Source of the DNA: Nostoc edaphicum CCNP1411
GTDB lineage: Bacteria; Cyanobacteriota; Cyanobacteriia; Cyanobacteriales; Nostocaceae
NCBI RefSeq assembly: GCF_014023275.1
Contig: NZ_CP054698.1
Location: 1,550,001 to 1,614,000, forward strand
Reading direction: 5' to 3'
DNA: 64,000 nt
The position numbers and the translations under genes were made by a program. This document shows positions 1 to 9,338 of this stretch, one piece after another. Each line of letters opens with the position of its first letter. Position 1 is the first letter of the stretch. The notes beneath the pieces are model-generated. The model was not told the origin of the DNA. It did not search any database and worked only from the letters and a program-made list of their open reading frames with translations.

Positions 1-75
1 GAAGAATCTCTTCCCCTTGCTCCTTATACCGTTTCTTTTTGAAGATACACCTAGAGGACTTACCCAAAACTCTGC

Positions 76-105
76 TGTAGGGACAATTCATGAATTGCCC
101 CTACA
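76..105. repeat. Short palindromic repeat
   Basis: Two 15-base arms (76-90 and 91-105) are inverted copies with one mismatch and no loop; the outer part reads TGTAGGG...CCCCTACA. Palindromes of this look are scattered between genes in many filamentous cyanobacteria. No neighbouring gene ends close enough to make it a clear terminator. Confidence 0.6.
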
Positions 106-137
106 AACCGTATTACCCACACCCTATTTCATGACCA

Positions 138-332
138 ATGATTGCGATCTACGCACTCGTTGAACTATTTTTACTCAAAGCTTCTGCTTTCATTTTTGCA
201 TTCACTTTGGGATATTTACTTAGGACAGGAGTGCTTAAATCTTTATTTTCCGAAGATGATGTTGAAATCAACGAATTAGAGCTAATTTCTTCTGGTTGTG
301 GATCTAAGAGTGTTTTTCCTTCCCACGAGTAA
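138..332 (+). CDS. Small hypothetical membrane protein (doubtful)
   Basis: This 64-residue frame starts with ATG. It has one hydrophobic stretch at about residues 3-31, followed by an acidic polar tail. I do not recognise the family. A frame of similar size lies on the opposite strand (149-427) but has a less protein-like composition. The gene has no visible partner; it stands between a palindromic repeat and a transposition-gene fragment, in a decayed region. It could be chance coding. Confidence 0.3.
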   Translation: MIAIYALVELFLLKASAFIFAFTLGYLLRTGVLKSLFSEDDVEINELELISSGCGSKSVFPSHE

Positions 333-581
333 TTGCATATTTTACTATGAAGTAGTGTGCCAAATATGACATTAATGACAAAGGCCAATGAATCTACAAA
401 GATTATGTCTATAGCCCGATTAATCATGAGCCCCTCCTTGAGCTGATGAAAGCATCAAGTGATGTTGGAATTTGAATTTGACTACACAAGATGCAATGCT
501 TGTTCCAGAAATCTCCCGAAATACTTGTAACTTAGCTTTGGTAGTCTGATTAGATAGATATAAAAAAGGGAAAAGTGATGA

Positions 582-968
582 TTAGGGATTAGCTTCTGCT
601 ATGTCTATAGCAATCTTCAACAGAACTTTGTGATCAGGATTTAAAGGGTCTATTGGACGAGGAGATATTACTTGAGTTGCCTGTTCTAAAGAAATAAATT
701 CATATATGCGTCTACGATTGTGGGTTAATACAGCACTTTTCTCTAAAAAAACTCCATGAGTGGAACAGACTTCAACACCAGGTAACTGATGAAGACGATA
801 CCAGTAGCACTCACCAAACTGCTTCTGATCATCTTCCATACACAATGGACAGAAACGCAAATGAGAAGGCATCTCAATGAATCCAGCCACAATTCCCAAG
901 CGTGTATAAATTTTTGAGCCATTATCACCACACATATCCTGCCGAACTAATTGAAGTCGCTCTAGTGG
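582..968 (-). pseudogene. TniQ/TnsD-family transposition protein, internal fragment
   Basis: TniQ/TnsD proteins choose target sites for Tn7-like and Tn5053-like transposons. The fragment carries the family's zinc-binding stretch: FCPLCMED, then YWYRLHQLPGVEVCSTHG, with the C-x2-C...C-x2-H spacing. Reading through from 968 without a start codon adds LPLERLQLVRQD before the first methionine at 935, which is also typical of the family. Only about 130 residues remain, against several hundred in complete members, so both ends are missing. The 5' break is exactly at position 969, where an insertion sequence begins. No TnsA, TnsB or TnsC partner is visible. It is a relic, not a working selector. Confidence 0.75.
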
Positions 969-1426
969 CAGGGTAAGCTCATCTAATTTGGTATATTATG
1001 AACTTGACAAAAGAGACAAGATAAGGATAAACGACTAGATAAAAAATGTACTTGACATCAGAGCAAGATAAGTGAGAAAAATTTAATGCTCTCAAGGAAA
1101 AATTTAAAAAATTAAGCTTTATGTCTGTTCGTGCTGCGTCTCGTAGAGAGGGGTTTAAAACTAAATCTGGTAAAAATCGTCATCAGCCCCAACCTGGACA
1201 GGTGGCATCGATTGAAGCTATTCAATAGAGTTTAGTCAAGCATTTTGAAGACATCAAAGATCCAAGAGTAGAGCGGACTAAAAAACATCAACTCACAGAT
1301 ATCTTAGTCATTGCAATTCTGGCAGTTATTGGCGGAGCGCAAGGGTGGGAAGACATCGAAAATTATGGCATCAGCAAGCAACAGTGGTTAGAAGAGTTTT
1401 TGGAATTACCAAATGGAATTCCTTCT

Positions 1427-1482
1427 GATAGCGTAGCGTTAGCGAGTCTTCGTTCGCTTTTAGCGTCTCGTAGAGAGCGTCT
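1427..1482. repeat. Small dispersed repeat inserted in the transposase
   Basis: About 53-56 bases are rich in the words GCGTAGCG, TTAGCGAG, AGCGTCTCGTAGAGAGCGT and form internal palindromes. They separate NGIPS from DTFRRVF, which are contiguous in intact relatives, and shift the frame. A part of the same word (GCGTCTCGTAGAGAG) recurs at 1136-1150. Such small dispersed repeats are known from Nostoc genomes. Confidence 0.65.
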
Positions 1483-2223
1483 GACACCTTCCGACGGGTA
1501 TTTGAGTTCATCAATCCAGAAGAATTGAATCGTGGTTTTTTGAGATGGGTAGAAACTCTGGTGACAAAGATGGGAGGAGAGATAATTCCCATAGATGGAA
1601 AGACAATTAGGGGTTCTTACGACCGAAATCAAGGCGTGGCAGCATTGCACATGATTAGTGCCTGGGCAAGTGAACAAAATTTGGTATTGGCACAGATGAA
1701 AGTGGAAGACAAAACGAATGAGATTACAGCTATTCCCGCATTATTAGAGTTACTAGATATTACAGGCGCTATTATCACCATTGATGCAATGGGGACACAG
1801 ACTGAGATTGCCAAAAAGATTATTGATCAAAAAGCAGATTATGTTCTGGCACTCAAGGCAAATCATCCGACTCTCTACCATCAAATAGAACAATGGTTTC
1901 AAACTGCTGCTGCACAGGATTTTCAAGGCATTGATATCAGTTATGACCAACGAATTGAAAAAGGACATCATCGCACGGAAATCCGTCAAGTTTGGTCTGT
2001 TCCAGTTTCTGCCATTTGTGAACTTTATCAACCCAAAATTTGGGCTGGACTTCAAACCGTGGTTATGGTTGTCCGAGAGCGTCATCTTTGGAACAAAACT
2101 ACTCGTGATGTTCAATTTTATCTAACTTCTTTACATAGTGATGCTCAAATTTTAGGTCGAGCTATCCGCAAACATTGGGGCATTGAAAACCAAGCTCACT
2201 GGACTCTGGATTGTACTTTTGCT

Positions 2224-2250
2224 GTTCGCGTAGCGGCTCTGAAAGAGCGG
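2224..2250. repeat. Second small dispersed repeat in the transposase
   Basis: About 25 bases (GCGTAGCGGCTCTGAAAGAGC core) contain a GCTCT...AGAGC hairpin and the GCGTAGCG word shared with the repeat at 1427. The transposase frame changes here, from LDCTFA to CRIRSFHSPRN. Confidence 0.6.
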
Positions 2251-2484
2251 ATTCTTGTCGCATTCGCTCTTTTCACAGTCCCCGGAATTTTGCTCTTTTA
2301 CGACGCATTGCTCTCAATGCTCTCAATCGTGAACAGACTTACAAACGTAGTCTCCGACAAAAAATGAAACGCACTGGTATGGATAACGATTACATGATTC
2401 GAGTTCTCAGTTCTTCTTTCATTGACTATACATCAAATTCTTCTCAGCCCTTATGTCAAGCCTAATTGAGATGCTCTTACCCTG

Positions 2485-3999
2485 GGTACAAGAGGAGGAG
2501 ACAAAGGTGTTTTAGAACAAGAAATTACCTCTGCCTGCCTTGCACCAGGATTAGACAGGACGACAATGACTGCTGCTTTAAGTGATTTGCGGGAAGAATT
2601 ACTTCATCTACACTATGTTGGTCAACGTTATCGCTTTGAAACCAAAGCAAATTTGAATAAATTAATTGCTGATGAAGAAGGCAAGGTGAGTAGCGATGAA
2701 GTATTGCAGAAAATTCAAGAGGAACTAAATAAAACTCTGCCTAACATCCGCAGTAAAGTTGTCTGGTCTAAAGATGCTGCCGCTATTCCAGATAAAATTA
2801 AGCAGTTTAGTATTGTCTACCTAGAGCCAAGTTGGGCAGATAAGAGTAAGGATTTAGTCTTGGCAGATGCCTTAAATTGGTTAGAGAATCGCGGTAATGA
2901 TAAACGGGAATTTAAAAATGCACTTGCCTTTGTAGTTCCCAATAAAGCACAAATGGATAAGGCACGAAAAGGTGCAAGAACTGCCTTATCTATATCTGGA
3001 CTAATTGAAAAAAAGGATAAGAAGAAGGCTTCTTCTGAAGAATTAGAAGAATTAAATGAACTTACTAGCAAAGCTAAGGATGCTACAAGTGAGATTGTCG
3101 CTGCCGTGCGTCGTCTGTATGAATATATTTTACTGCCTCTCCCAGACACTAGCGGTGAAAAACCTGTGAGGTTGGAAAGTGTTGATTTACAATCTCAACT
3201 CAATACCAGTCAGAATTTGCAAGAACGGGTATTAGATGCTTTAAAGAATTATGTTTTTGAAACTACTACTGCTAGTAAGTTAGTCAGCTTATCTGGGTTA
3301 GAAAGTCCAGACAAGGAATATATAGCTGGCGAGGAATTAGTGAGTTATTTTTTCCGCTTCCCTACTTTACCCAAAATGTTAGGGGTAGAAGGAATTAAAA
3401 AATCTATTCTCAAAGCCATTGAACAAGGTTTAATTGGTTATGTACCATCAATGACTATTAGTGGTGAAATCCCTGTAGTAGATAATCCCAATTTAATCAG
3501 TTTTGAGAAAGTCATACCCGCCGATGAGTTAGACCTAGCCGGTTATCTTTTATCTCCGAGCTTGGTTAATAAGTTGCGGACTGTGAAATCTCCAGAAATA
3601 GTGGAGACGATAACAACCGATGCGGAAGAAGATAATACTGTTGAACTAATTTATGGTTCGGGTAACTCTGGTAGCACTACAAAGAGAAGAGTTTCTGAAG
3701 AAAAACAAACTGTAGAGTATAAATCAGAGGCAAGTAGTATTGAGCGAACTGTGTTGCTTGATATTGTTAATGGGAAAAAACCCGCACGTTACTACAAGCT
3801 GACATCTTCTACTGACAAGGCAAAGATATTTCAATTGTTTGAAGTGTTACAGGCTTTATCTGATAAAGCTGAGGGGATGACTATCACAATTGAGGTACAC
3901 GCACACACGCAGGATAGTTTTGATCTAAGCTGGATACGTAATGCAATTGAAGAACCATTAGATGAAATGGATATTCAAGCGTCTACACGTTTGGAATAG
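2485..3999 (+). pseudogene. DUF499 defence-associated ATPase, C-terminal part
   Basis: DUF499 proteins are large (about 1000 residues) ATPases found in phage-defence islands beside DUF1156 methyltransferases and helicases. The first ATG is at 2566, but the frame is open back to 2485, directly at the insertion-sequence edge, and reads GTRGGDKGVLEQEI...GLDRTT without a break. That part, and the following YVGQRYRFETKANLNKLI, fit the middle of DUF499 proteins. The protein then runs 477 residues from the first methionine to a normal-looking end. The N-terminal nucleotide-binding half is missing. None of the usual partner genes is nearby. It is a remnant of a defence system cut by the insertion sequence; a shortened product from 2566 is possible but would lack the ATPase core. 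Confidence 0.65.
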
Positions 4000-4383
4000 G
4001 GTCATAAATTTTGTTACCATCCGATGTGGGTTGCAATAAAAGTGATTTTAGTTTCTCGCTGTGTTAGCTTTCTGAATTACGGTATATTTCTGTTCCAAGT
4101 GACTTGCGATGAGATGTAGTCAAGCAATTTCAATCCATCTTTGACAAATTTAAACGCGAAATCATGATTTTAAGTCAAGGCAGTAAGTTTTACTTACTGC
4201 CTTGGTTAGCTCATGGGCGATGCGTGGCGCTGGACGTGACTCCTAATCCCGGTTCCAAAGGATTAACTCCCCTATCGTCCACAAGTGCATATATATGTAA
4301 AGCACAGTGGTTGAAAAATTGTTTAGCTAGCTTGCTGAAAAATCTTTCATCACCCCTCAATAGGGCGATCTCAAGCTCAAACA
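4000..4383. other. Intergenic region with one strong hairpin
   Basis: No convincing gene. It separates the convergent DUF499 remnant and three-gene cassette. It contains the hairpin at 4176-4204. A 103-codon frame from 4164 has no protein-like features. Confidence 0.6.
4176..4204. terminator. Perfect 13-bp hairpin, possible terminator
   Basis: CAAGGCAGTAAGT (4176-4188) pairs perfectly with 4192-4204 across a TTT loop. There is no clear T-run on either side, so termination of the DUF499 transcript is only a guess. Confidence 0.4.
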
Positions 4384-4411
4384 AAAACACCACTGAATGG
4401 AGTGGTGTTTT
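4384..4411 (-). terminator. Intrinsic terminator of the three-gene cassette
   Basis: AAAACACCACT (4384-4394) pairs with AGTGGTGTTTT (4401-4411) around a GAATGG loop. Read on the minus strand the stem is followed by TTTTTGTTTG, a good U-tract. It lies 40 bases after the last gene of the cassette. Confidence 0.75.
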
Positions 4412-4449
4412 AAGTGAATGTGGACAAATGATAAGGATATTGCGAAGGA

Positions 4450-4908
4450 CTAGGGTGGTAAATCTTGTGGCTTAATCTCCCAATCCTCTTTCTTGATTCT
4501 CTCGGTTGCAAGTCTTGCAAGCTTTTCTGCAACTTTCCTAAAAGTTCCTTTGTTCGTGTAATTAGGAGATGGCTCAATTTGTGCGTGAGATGGATTGTCG
4601 TCTGTTGGTCTTGGACAGACATCAATTTTATAATCAAAAACTGGCTTGCCTTTTTGATCGTTTTGAGAAACATTTATCATCCGAACTTCGCCAGCAATTA
4701 AACTCACGACACCATCATCTGGGTTTTTCTGCGTGCATTGCGGGTCATAATCACGAAGCTTTGCTCTATCAACAGAAGGAGCTTGATTTCTATCTGTAAA
4801 CGCTTGTGAGCTAAGTTCTAATCCAAACTCTCCAATGCGGTAATATTTGTCTAATCCACAAAAAATGCACCGATACAATAGCTCATCATCTGTAACCACA
4901 TCGCTCAC
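4450..4908 (-). CDS. Uncharacterised 152-aa protein, third gene of TIGR04255 cassette
   Basis: I cannot assign a function. The protein has an N-terminal CIFCG pair of cysteines (residues 14-17), then QAPSVDRAKLRDYDP, DDGVVSLIAGEVRMI and NPSHAQIEPSP, which look like conserved signature stretches. The C-terminus is basic and helical (KVAEKLARLATERIKKEDW). There is no signal peptide or membrane segment, so it should be cytoplasmic. It starts 9 bases after the stop of the 207-residue gene and is followed 40 bases later by a strong terminator, so it is the last gene of a compact three-gene operon. The position beside mobile and defence remnants suggests an accessory role; that is inference only. 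Confidence 0.7.
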   Translation of the reverse strand: MSDVVTDDELLYRCIFCGLDKYYRIGEFGLELSSQAFTDRNQAPSVDRAKLRDYDPQCTQKNPDDGVVSLIAGEVRMINVSQNDQKGKPVFDYKIDVCPRPTDDNPSHAQIEPSPNYTNKGTFRKVAEKLARLATERIKKEDWEIKPQDLPP

Positions 4909-4917
4909 TACAAACCT

Positions 4918-5541
4918 CTATGAAACTAGCCATTTCCAGAGATCCGTAAGTTCAGCAGGTGATGAAGCCGTGCCGTCTTCCATTTCATTGTCAATGTCAG
5001 TCCCCCAAACTTTGATGTATTCTGCGGTATTTCCCAGAATATAAACAGTTAACTTTTTGGTTCCGTGCCACCACTCAAAAACTATTTCTGAGTCAAAGCT
5101 CAGATTTACCAGTGGTTCACCCCACCACATTTGGTTAGCAGCAACAAGCTTGCGTAGTTGCTTCAACCATTCTATGGTGTATTTATAGGTTTCATTGTCA
5201 GATCCTAGTTCAGCAATTCTTCTGTGAGTTTTGTGAGCTGGTGAATAGCTCCAGCTTGAAAGTTCCAGGACTGCATAATTATCAGATTGCTCAGAGATAG
5301 CTTTGACCCTTTGAACTGAAGAGGCAGCTATCTTAGAGCGATATTTCCAACTCCCCACGGTTGATGTTCTGTCTGTCGCAAGAATAACAAGATTGGCGGT
5401 TTGCCCAACCGATGCACTTTGTAAGCCTTCTGCTGATTGAGAAAGCGGAAGTTGGGTTAATTTGCCGCGTATCTGAGATAGCGCTGTTGTCTCTGAATTG
5501 CGACGTTCGTCCTTTGTGTAATAGGCGGCTTTACTTGACAT
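4918..5541 (-). CDS. Uncharacterised 207-aa protein, second gene of TIGR04255 cassette
   Basis: I do not recognise a named domain. The first third is polar and helical. The last third looks like a small beta domain: LVNLSFDSEIVFEWW, then KKLTVYI, AEYIKVWGTDI and NEMEDG. Proteins with an EWW...LTVY...EYIKVWG pattern are known to me only as hypothetical proteins. There is no signal peptide or membrane helix. The ATG at 5541 overlaps the end of the upstream TIGR04255 gene by 11 bases, so translation is probably coupled. The start is supported by this overlap. Confidence 0.7.
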   Translation of the reverse strand: MSSKAAYYTKDERRNSETTALSQIRGKLTQLPLSQSAEGLQSASVGQTANLVILATDRTSTVGSWKYRSKIAASSVQRVKAISEQSDNYAVLELSSWSYSPAHKTHRRIAELGSDNETYKYTIEWLKQLRKLVAANQMWWGEPLVNLSFDSEIVFEWWHGTKKLTVYILGNTAEYIKVWGTDIDNEMEDGTASSPAELTDLWKWLVS

Positions 5542-6289
5542 TGAATAACTCCCTTGTGCGATCAGTAATCAAACTCTCAAAGGCTTGTCCTTCTCTACTC
5601 TTTAATTCATATAAATTAGAAAGCACTTCTTCAAGGGATAAAGGCTTTTCTATCCAGGTTTGAGAAATGTCCAAATCAAGTATAAATACAACTTGTTCCG
5701 ATGGTGGTTCGGCATCTGATAAGGTTATCACTAGCCTAATTGGAATATCTTCATAAATTGATTCAGTTCGCGTCACAAATCCTGATATGTTGCTTGGAAG
5801 GCTATCCGGGAATTGAGGATATATATTGAAATACTCACTAAGGTCAACTGCCTCATCAGGTGAAATAACTATTCGATTTATGTAGCGAAGAGAAATACGG
5901 GTTATGCCAACAGGTTTAGCAACTTCTAAATAAAATTGGAATGCCTGATCAATTCTGTAACTAAATTCATCCCAGCCTTCATAAGGGCGAAGGCTATGGA
6001 TGCTCAGTGCATCAGGCCCCACACCTACTAATTTGGCAGCATCGGCGGAAGGGAACAAAAACTTGGGCAGTTCTTGTGTTACCGTAATCTCAGGCTTTGC
6101 AGGCGGCATTCGCCCAAATTTAAATTCCGTTGTTATTAAGCTTTGCTGCTGTGGCTCACCTGTGTATAAATCTCTTACTTTTTCATAGAATAAGCCTGGT
6201 ATTGTAAAATTCCATGCTTGTCCAGGAGCAAAGCGAAACTCACAGATTGCCTCTTCTATTGGTGGATTACTATACTGACGGCGTGTCAT
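5531..6289 (-). CDS. TIGR04255 family protein, first gene of the cassette
   Basis: The family is described only as sporadically distributed and has no known activity. The diagnostic N-terminus is here (YSNPPIEEAICEFRFAPG, residues 6-23), along with ISLRYINRIVI at about 131-141 and a C-terminal helix ending in SLITDRTRELFNVK. The length of 252 residues is normal for the family. No membrane segment is visible. It is the promoter-proximal gene of a three-gene operon, with 520 bases without genes upstream. Such patchy families often travel in defence or toxin-antitoxin islands, and here it lies 2.3 kb from a DUF499 remnant; no partner of known function confirms this. Confidence 0.75.
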   Translation of the reverse strand: MTRRQYSNPPIEEAICEFRFAPGQAWNFTIPGLFYEKVRDLYTGEPQQQSLITTEFKFGRMPPAKPEITVTQELPKFLFPSADAAKLVGVGPDALSIHSLRPYEGWDEFSYRIDQAFQFYLEVAKPVGITRISLRYINRIVISPDEAVDLSEYFNIYPQFPDSLPSNISGFVTRTESIYEDIPIRLVITLSDAEPPSEQVVFILDLDISQTWIEKPLSLEEVLSNLYELKSREGQAFESLITDRTRELFNVK

Positions 6290-6809
6290 AGATTACTCAA
6301 GTGCAGTATAACCTCACGTTTTTAGTAAGCTACAAATTTAAGACGAAAAATAACGATTCCCGTTTACTAATCTTAAGATATATAAGTCTGTCCTTATAAA
6401 AAGTTTTTCATAACCTCACAATCCCACTCCCACAGCCTGACCCTGTGAAAAATCATTCATAATCTTTGTGAAGCGATCGCTCTTCAGTTGTACAACGAGA
6501 ATATAGTTGGATACTCAAAGTCGCTAAAAGCCCTGATTTTCCGTTTGATATCGAACAGGCTTGAAAAAATAAAGTTGGAAACTCTAATCCAATTTTTCTT
6601 CTATCTGGCCTTCGCTGCAAATAATAAAGTTGGAAACTGTCACATAAGTATAAGTACTCATCTGTGTCAGGCAATTGAGCTTTTGGCTGAGAAGATAAAG
6701 CGCGATTGCACCCACTGTATATCTACAATAGAAAATTCCTTCTCATAACTATCATCTGGTTCAAATTCTCAAAGCTCATCAGTTGAACAATTTAATGCCT
6801 TGGCAACAC
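6290..6809. other. Intergenic region with three degenerate direct repeats
   Basis: No gene is supported. AATAAAGTTGGAAACT occurs at 6568-6583 and 6623-6638, and a two-mismatch copy at 6500-6515. The spacing is 68 and 55 bases. The probable promoter of the TIGR04255 cassette lies at the left end. Confidence 0.5.
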
Positions 6810-7301
6810 CTACAACTGATAAGAAGCCGTCAAAGCCACTGCTAAAGCATCCGCAGCATCATCAGGCTTGGGAATCTCATCTAAATCCAACTCCCGCGCC
6901 ACCGCTTCTTGCACTTCCGACTTATCGGCATTGCCATATCCCGTTAAAGCTTGTTTAATTTGAGCAGGAGTAAATTCTACATAGGGAAGACGACGCTGAC
7001 CCAACACCAAAATGACTATACCCCGCGCCTGTGCAACCAGGATTGTACTTGACATACGATAGAAGAATAGTTTCTCGATCGCAACCAAATCCGGTTGAAA
7101 CTCCTCCATCACAGTGTGTAAATCATCGAATAAGGTACATAGGCGCAGTCCCATTTCTACATCTGCCGATGTTTTAATTACTCCAAAATCCAGCATATTT
7201 ACTGTAGTCTCTTGCACCTTTTTGGGATTTTGTATGCAGCTAATTGCCCCAAATCCTAAAATTGCTAGTCCTGGATCTAACCCTAAAATTCGTTTTTCCA
7301 T
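6810..7301 (-). CDS. ruvC: Holliday junction resolvase RuvC
   Basis: RuvC cuts four-way DNA junctions at the end of recombination, working with RuvAB. The catalytic acidic residues are in the expected places: [12 protein letters not shown] at the start, [11 protein letters not shown] in the middle, and [12 protein letters not shown] at the end. The conserved [18 protein letters not shown] is also present. I place the start at [11 protein letters not shown] (7301), giving 163 residues as in other RuvC proteins; a longer frame begins at 7352, but its extra 17 residues have no counterpart in the family. It is divergent from the yvcK-like gene. Confidence 0.95.
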   Translation of the reverse strand: MEKRILGLDPGLAILGFGAISCIQNPKKVQETTVNMLDFGVIKTSADVEMGLRLCTLFDDLHTVMEEFQPDLVAIEKLFFYRMSSTILVAQARGIVILVLGQRRLPYVEFTPAQIKQALTGYGNADKSEVQEAVARELDLDEIPKPDDAADALAVALTASYQL

Positions 7302-7476
7302 TAAATTAACTTTTACCAAGCTAGGGTATTGTTTAACTAGGAATACTGGCAATCTTGACCACTTGCTCTTAAGTCTAATGGGATTGACAAATATAATAGT
7401 TTCACGCCTAGTGTTTTAAACCAAGTGGTGTACATTTTCTGTTAATTATTGTTTGTAGCACTGCTCCGAATCAGGT

Positions 7477-8847
7477 ATGTCAATTGGTTTTCTCAGACAA
7501 GCCCTCAACGCCCTGCAAAAGCAGTCGCGTTCTCGTACTTCCTATCGGGTTAACCAGTGGTTCAAATGGTTATCCCCTGGACTATCGGTAAAACGTTGGT
7601 TGTTGATCAGTGTTGGGGGTGTACTGCTGGCGAGTTTGGGGTTAGCTATTTGGATTAAGCTGACCCCAATTTTTTGGATGATCGAGTTGGTTAGGGGTTT
7701 CCTGGGAGTAATCACCAACATCCTACCCAACTATATTAGCGGCCCTTTGGTGCTGCTTGGCGGTTTGCTGTTAGTGCTTTGGGGGCAAACTCGCACCGTA
7801 GGCTCAATTACTAAGGTACTAAGAGCAGAAGGTGGCGAGGAACTCATTGATGTCTTGATGGCTCATCGTCGATTGTACCGAGGCCCGAAAATAGTAGTAA
7901 TTGGTGGTGGTACAGGACTTTCTACGTTGTTGAGGGGACTGAAAACCTACAGCGCTAATATTACTGCGATTGTAACTGTAGCCGATGATGGTGGATCTTC
8001 TGGACGATTGCGCCAAGAATTTGGAGTCCTACCACCAGGGGATATTCGCAATTGTTTGGCTGCACTAGCAGATGAAGAAAAGTTATTAACAGAATTGTTT
8101 CAATACCGTTTTCGGGCTGGAGATGGATTAACAGGTCACAGCTTTGGCAATTTGTTTTTAACGGCAATGAGTGATATTACTGGAGATTTAGAACAAGCAG
8201 TTGCAGCCAGTTCTAAAGTGCTAGCGGTGCGGGGACAAGTACTACCAGCTACTCTCAGTGATGTTCGCCTCTGGGCAGAATTAGCCGATGGTCGTCGTAT
8301 TGACGGGGAGTCTAGCATTCCCAAAGCTGGCGGTAAAATTGTCAAAATTGGCTGCATTCCAGCTAATCCTCCGGCGGTGCCAGCAGCTATTAAAGCACTT
8401 AAAGAAGCTGATTACATTATCATTGGGCCAGGTAGCCTTTATACAAGCCTGATTCCTAATTTACTAGTACCAGAAATTGCCGATGCGATCGCTCAAACAG
8501 ATGCCCCCCGTATTTATATCTGCAATATAATGACTCAACCAGGAGAAACTGAAGGCTACACTGTTGCTGATCACATCAGAGCAATTGATGCTGCTTGTGG
8601 AGAAAGGCGGCTATTCGATGCTGTACTAATACACAAAAAATCGCCCTCAGAGCAATCACTCATCCGCTACGCTCAACAAAACTCCCATCCTGTTTTCCTC
8701 GATAGAGAAGCCGTAATTCAGCTAGGGCGAAGAATTGTTCCAGCTAATGTTTTGTATGAAGATGAAACGGGTTTTGTACGTCACAATCCCCAGAAACTAG
8801 CACAAGTGTTATTGCGGTGGTACGGTAGAGGCCATCACGGAAAATGA
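7477..8847 (+). CDS. YvcK/CofD-like gluconeogenesis factor
   Basis: YvcK proteins bind UDP-sugars and are needed for growth on gluconeogenic carbon and for cell-wall shape in other bacteria. The CofD-like Rossmann core starts at about residue 128 ([18 protein letters not shown]) and continues with [26 protein letters not shown] split over about 165-190, then GHSFGNLF and [16 protein letters not shown]. Two hydrophobic segments in the first 110 residues suggest membrane anchoring, as in cyanobacterial members; B. subtilis YvcK lacks them. It is followed after 35 bases by tsaE on the same strand; the gap holds a short GACCAAT-type repeat. Confidence 0.9.
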   Translation: MSIGFLRQALNALQKQSRSRTSYRVNQWFKWLSPGLSVKRWLLISVGGVLLASLGLAIWIKLTPIFWMIELVRGFLGVITNILPNYISGPLVLLGGLLLVLWGQTRTVGSITKVLRAEGGEELIDVLMAHRRLYRGPKIVVIGGGTGLSTLLRGLKTYSANITAIVTVADDGGSSGRLRQEFGVLPPGDIRNCLAALADEEKLLTELFQYRFRAGDGLTGHSFGNLFLTAMSDITGDLEQAVAASSKVLAVRGQVLPATLSDVRLWAELADGRRIDGESSIPKAGGKIVKIGCIPANPPAVPAAIKALKEADYIIIGPGSLYTSLIPNLLVPEIADAIAQTDAPRIYICNIMTQPGETEGYTVADHIRAIDAACGERRLFDAVLIHKKSPSEQSLIRYAQQNSHPVFLDREAVIQLGRRIVPANVLYEDETGFVRHNPQKLAQVLLRWYGRGHHGK

Positions 8848-8882
8848 AAATTAGTTAAATGACCAATGACCAATGACTAATT

Positions 8883-9338
8883 ATGAAAACTTTTCTTGCA
8901 GATACAGAGGCGACGCTACGCTTAGGTATTACTCTTGGTGAATCCCTGACCCCTGGCACTGTAATTCTACTAGAAGGTGATTTAGGCGCTGGTAAAACTA
9001 CCCTAGTTCAAGGCATTGGCAAAGGTTTGGGAATTACTGAACCCATTGTTAGTCCAACTTTCACGCTAATTAATGAGTACACAGAAGGACGCCTCCCCCT
9101 TTACCACCTGGATTTATATCGCTTAGAACCACAAGAAGTTGCAGCCCTGAATTTAGAAATTTACTGGGAAGGTGTTGAAGTCATACCAGGAATTGTGGCA
9201 GTTGAATGGGCGGAACGATTGCCTTACAAGCCAGATAGTTATCTAAGCGTAAGTTTGACTTATGAGCATGGAGGCACTCGTCAAGTCGAACTAATACCAT
9301 TCAATTGTGCCATTAGCAAAGTCATTGCCGCGATTTAA
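8883..9338 (+). CDS. tsaE: tRNA threonylcarbamoyladenosine biosynthesis ATPase TsaE
   Basis: TsaE works with TsaB and TsaD to make t6A at position 37 of ANN-decoding tRNAs. The P-loop is LEGDLGAGKTTLVQG (about residues 31-45), followed by the family stretch IVSPTFTLINEY and the aspartate-containing LYHLDLYRL. The length of 151 residues is normal. It follows the yvcK-like gene closely and is probably cotranscribed with it. Confidence 0.95.
   Translation: MKTFLADTEATLRLGITLGESLTPGTVILLEGDLGAGKTTLVQGIGKGLGITEPIVSPTFTLINEYTEGRLPLYHLDLYRLEPQEVAALNLEIYWEGVEVIPGIVAVEWAERLPYKPDSYLSVSLTYEHGGTRQVELIPFNCAISKVIAAI

Larger units (their letters stand above)
1229..2465 (+). pseudogene. ISAs1-family transposase, broken by repeat insertions
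   Basis: Three frames must be joined to rebuild the protein. The first runs from SLVKHFEDIKDPR at 1229 to NGIPS at 1426. The second resumes at DTFRRVFEFINPEE after position 1482 and holds IPIDGKTIRGS, MGTQTEIAKKI and HWGIENQAHWTLD. The third, after about 2250, gives CRIRSFHSPRNFALLRRIALN to the stop. Both frame changes coincide with short palindromic repeats that look inserted. No start codon survives: a TAG stands directly before the serine at 1229, where the family normally begins. The protein cannot be made from this copy; it could at most move if a full transposase acts in trans. Confidence 0.85.
969..2484 (+). mobile_element. ISAs1-like insertion sequence, degenerate
   Basis: The element is bounded by related terminal inverted repeats: 969-988 starts CAGGGTAAG, and 2465-2484 read in reverse starts CAGGGTAAGAGCATCTCAAT. 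Between them lies one disrupted ISAs1-family (DDE) transposase frame. The outer edges match exactly the points where a TniQ fragment (left) and a DUF499 gene (right) are cut. I see no target duplication: the flanks TCTAGTGG and GGTACAAG differ. That fits a deletion or recombination between two IS copies rather than one simple insertion. The 260 bases before the transposase hold a short frame from 1121 that I do not recognise. Confidence 0.75.

Noticed and set aside
6500..6638. CRISPR array
   Set aside because: Repeats are only 16 bases, unequal in spacing, with no cas gene in the window.
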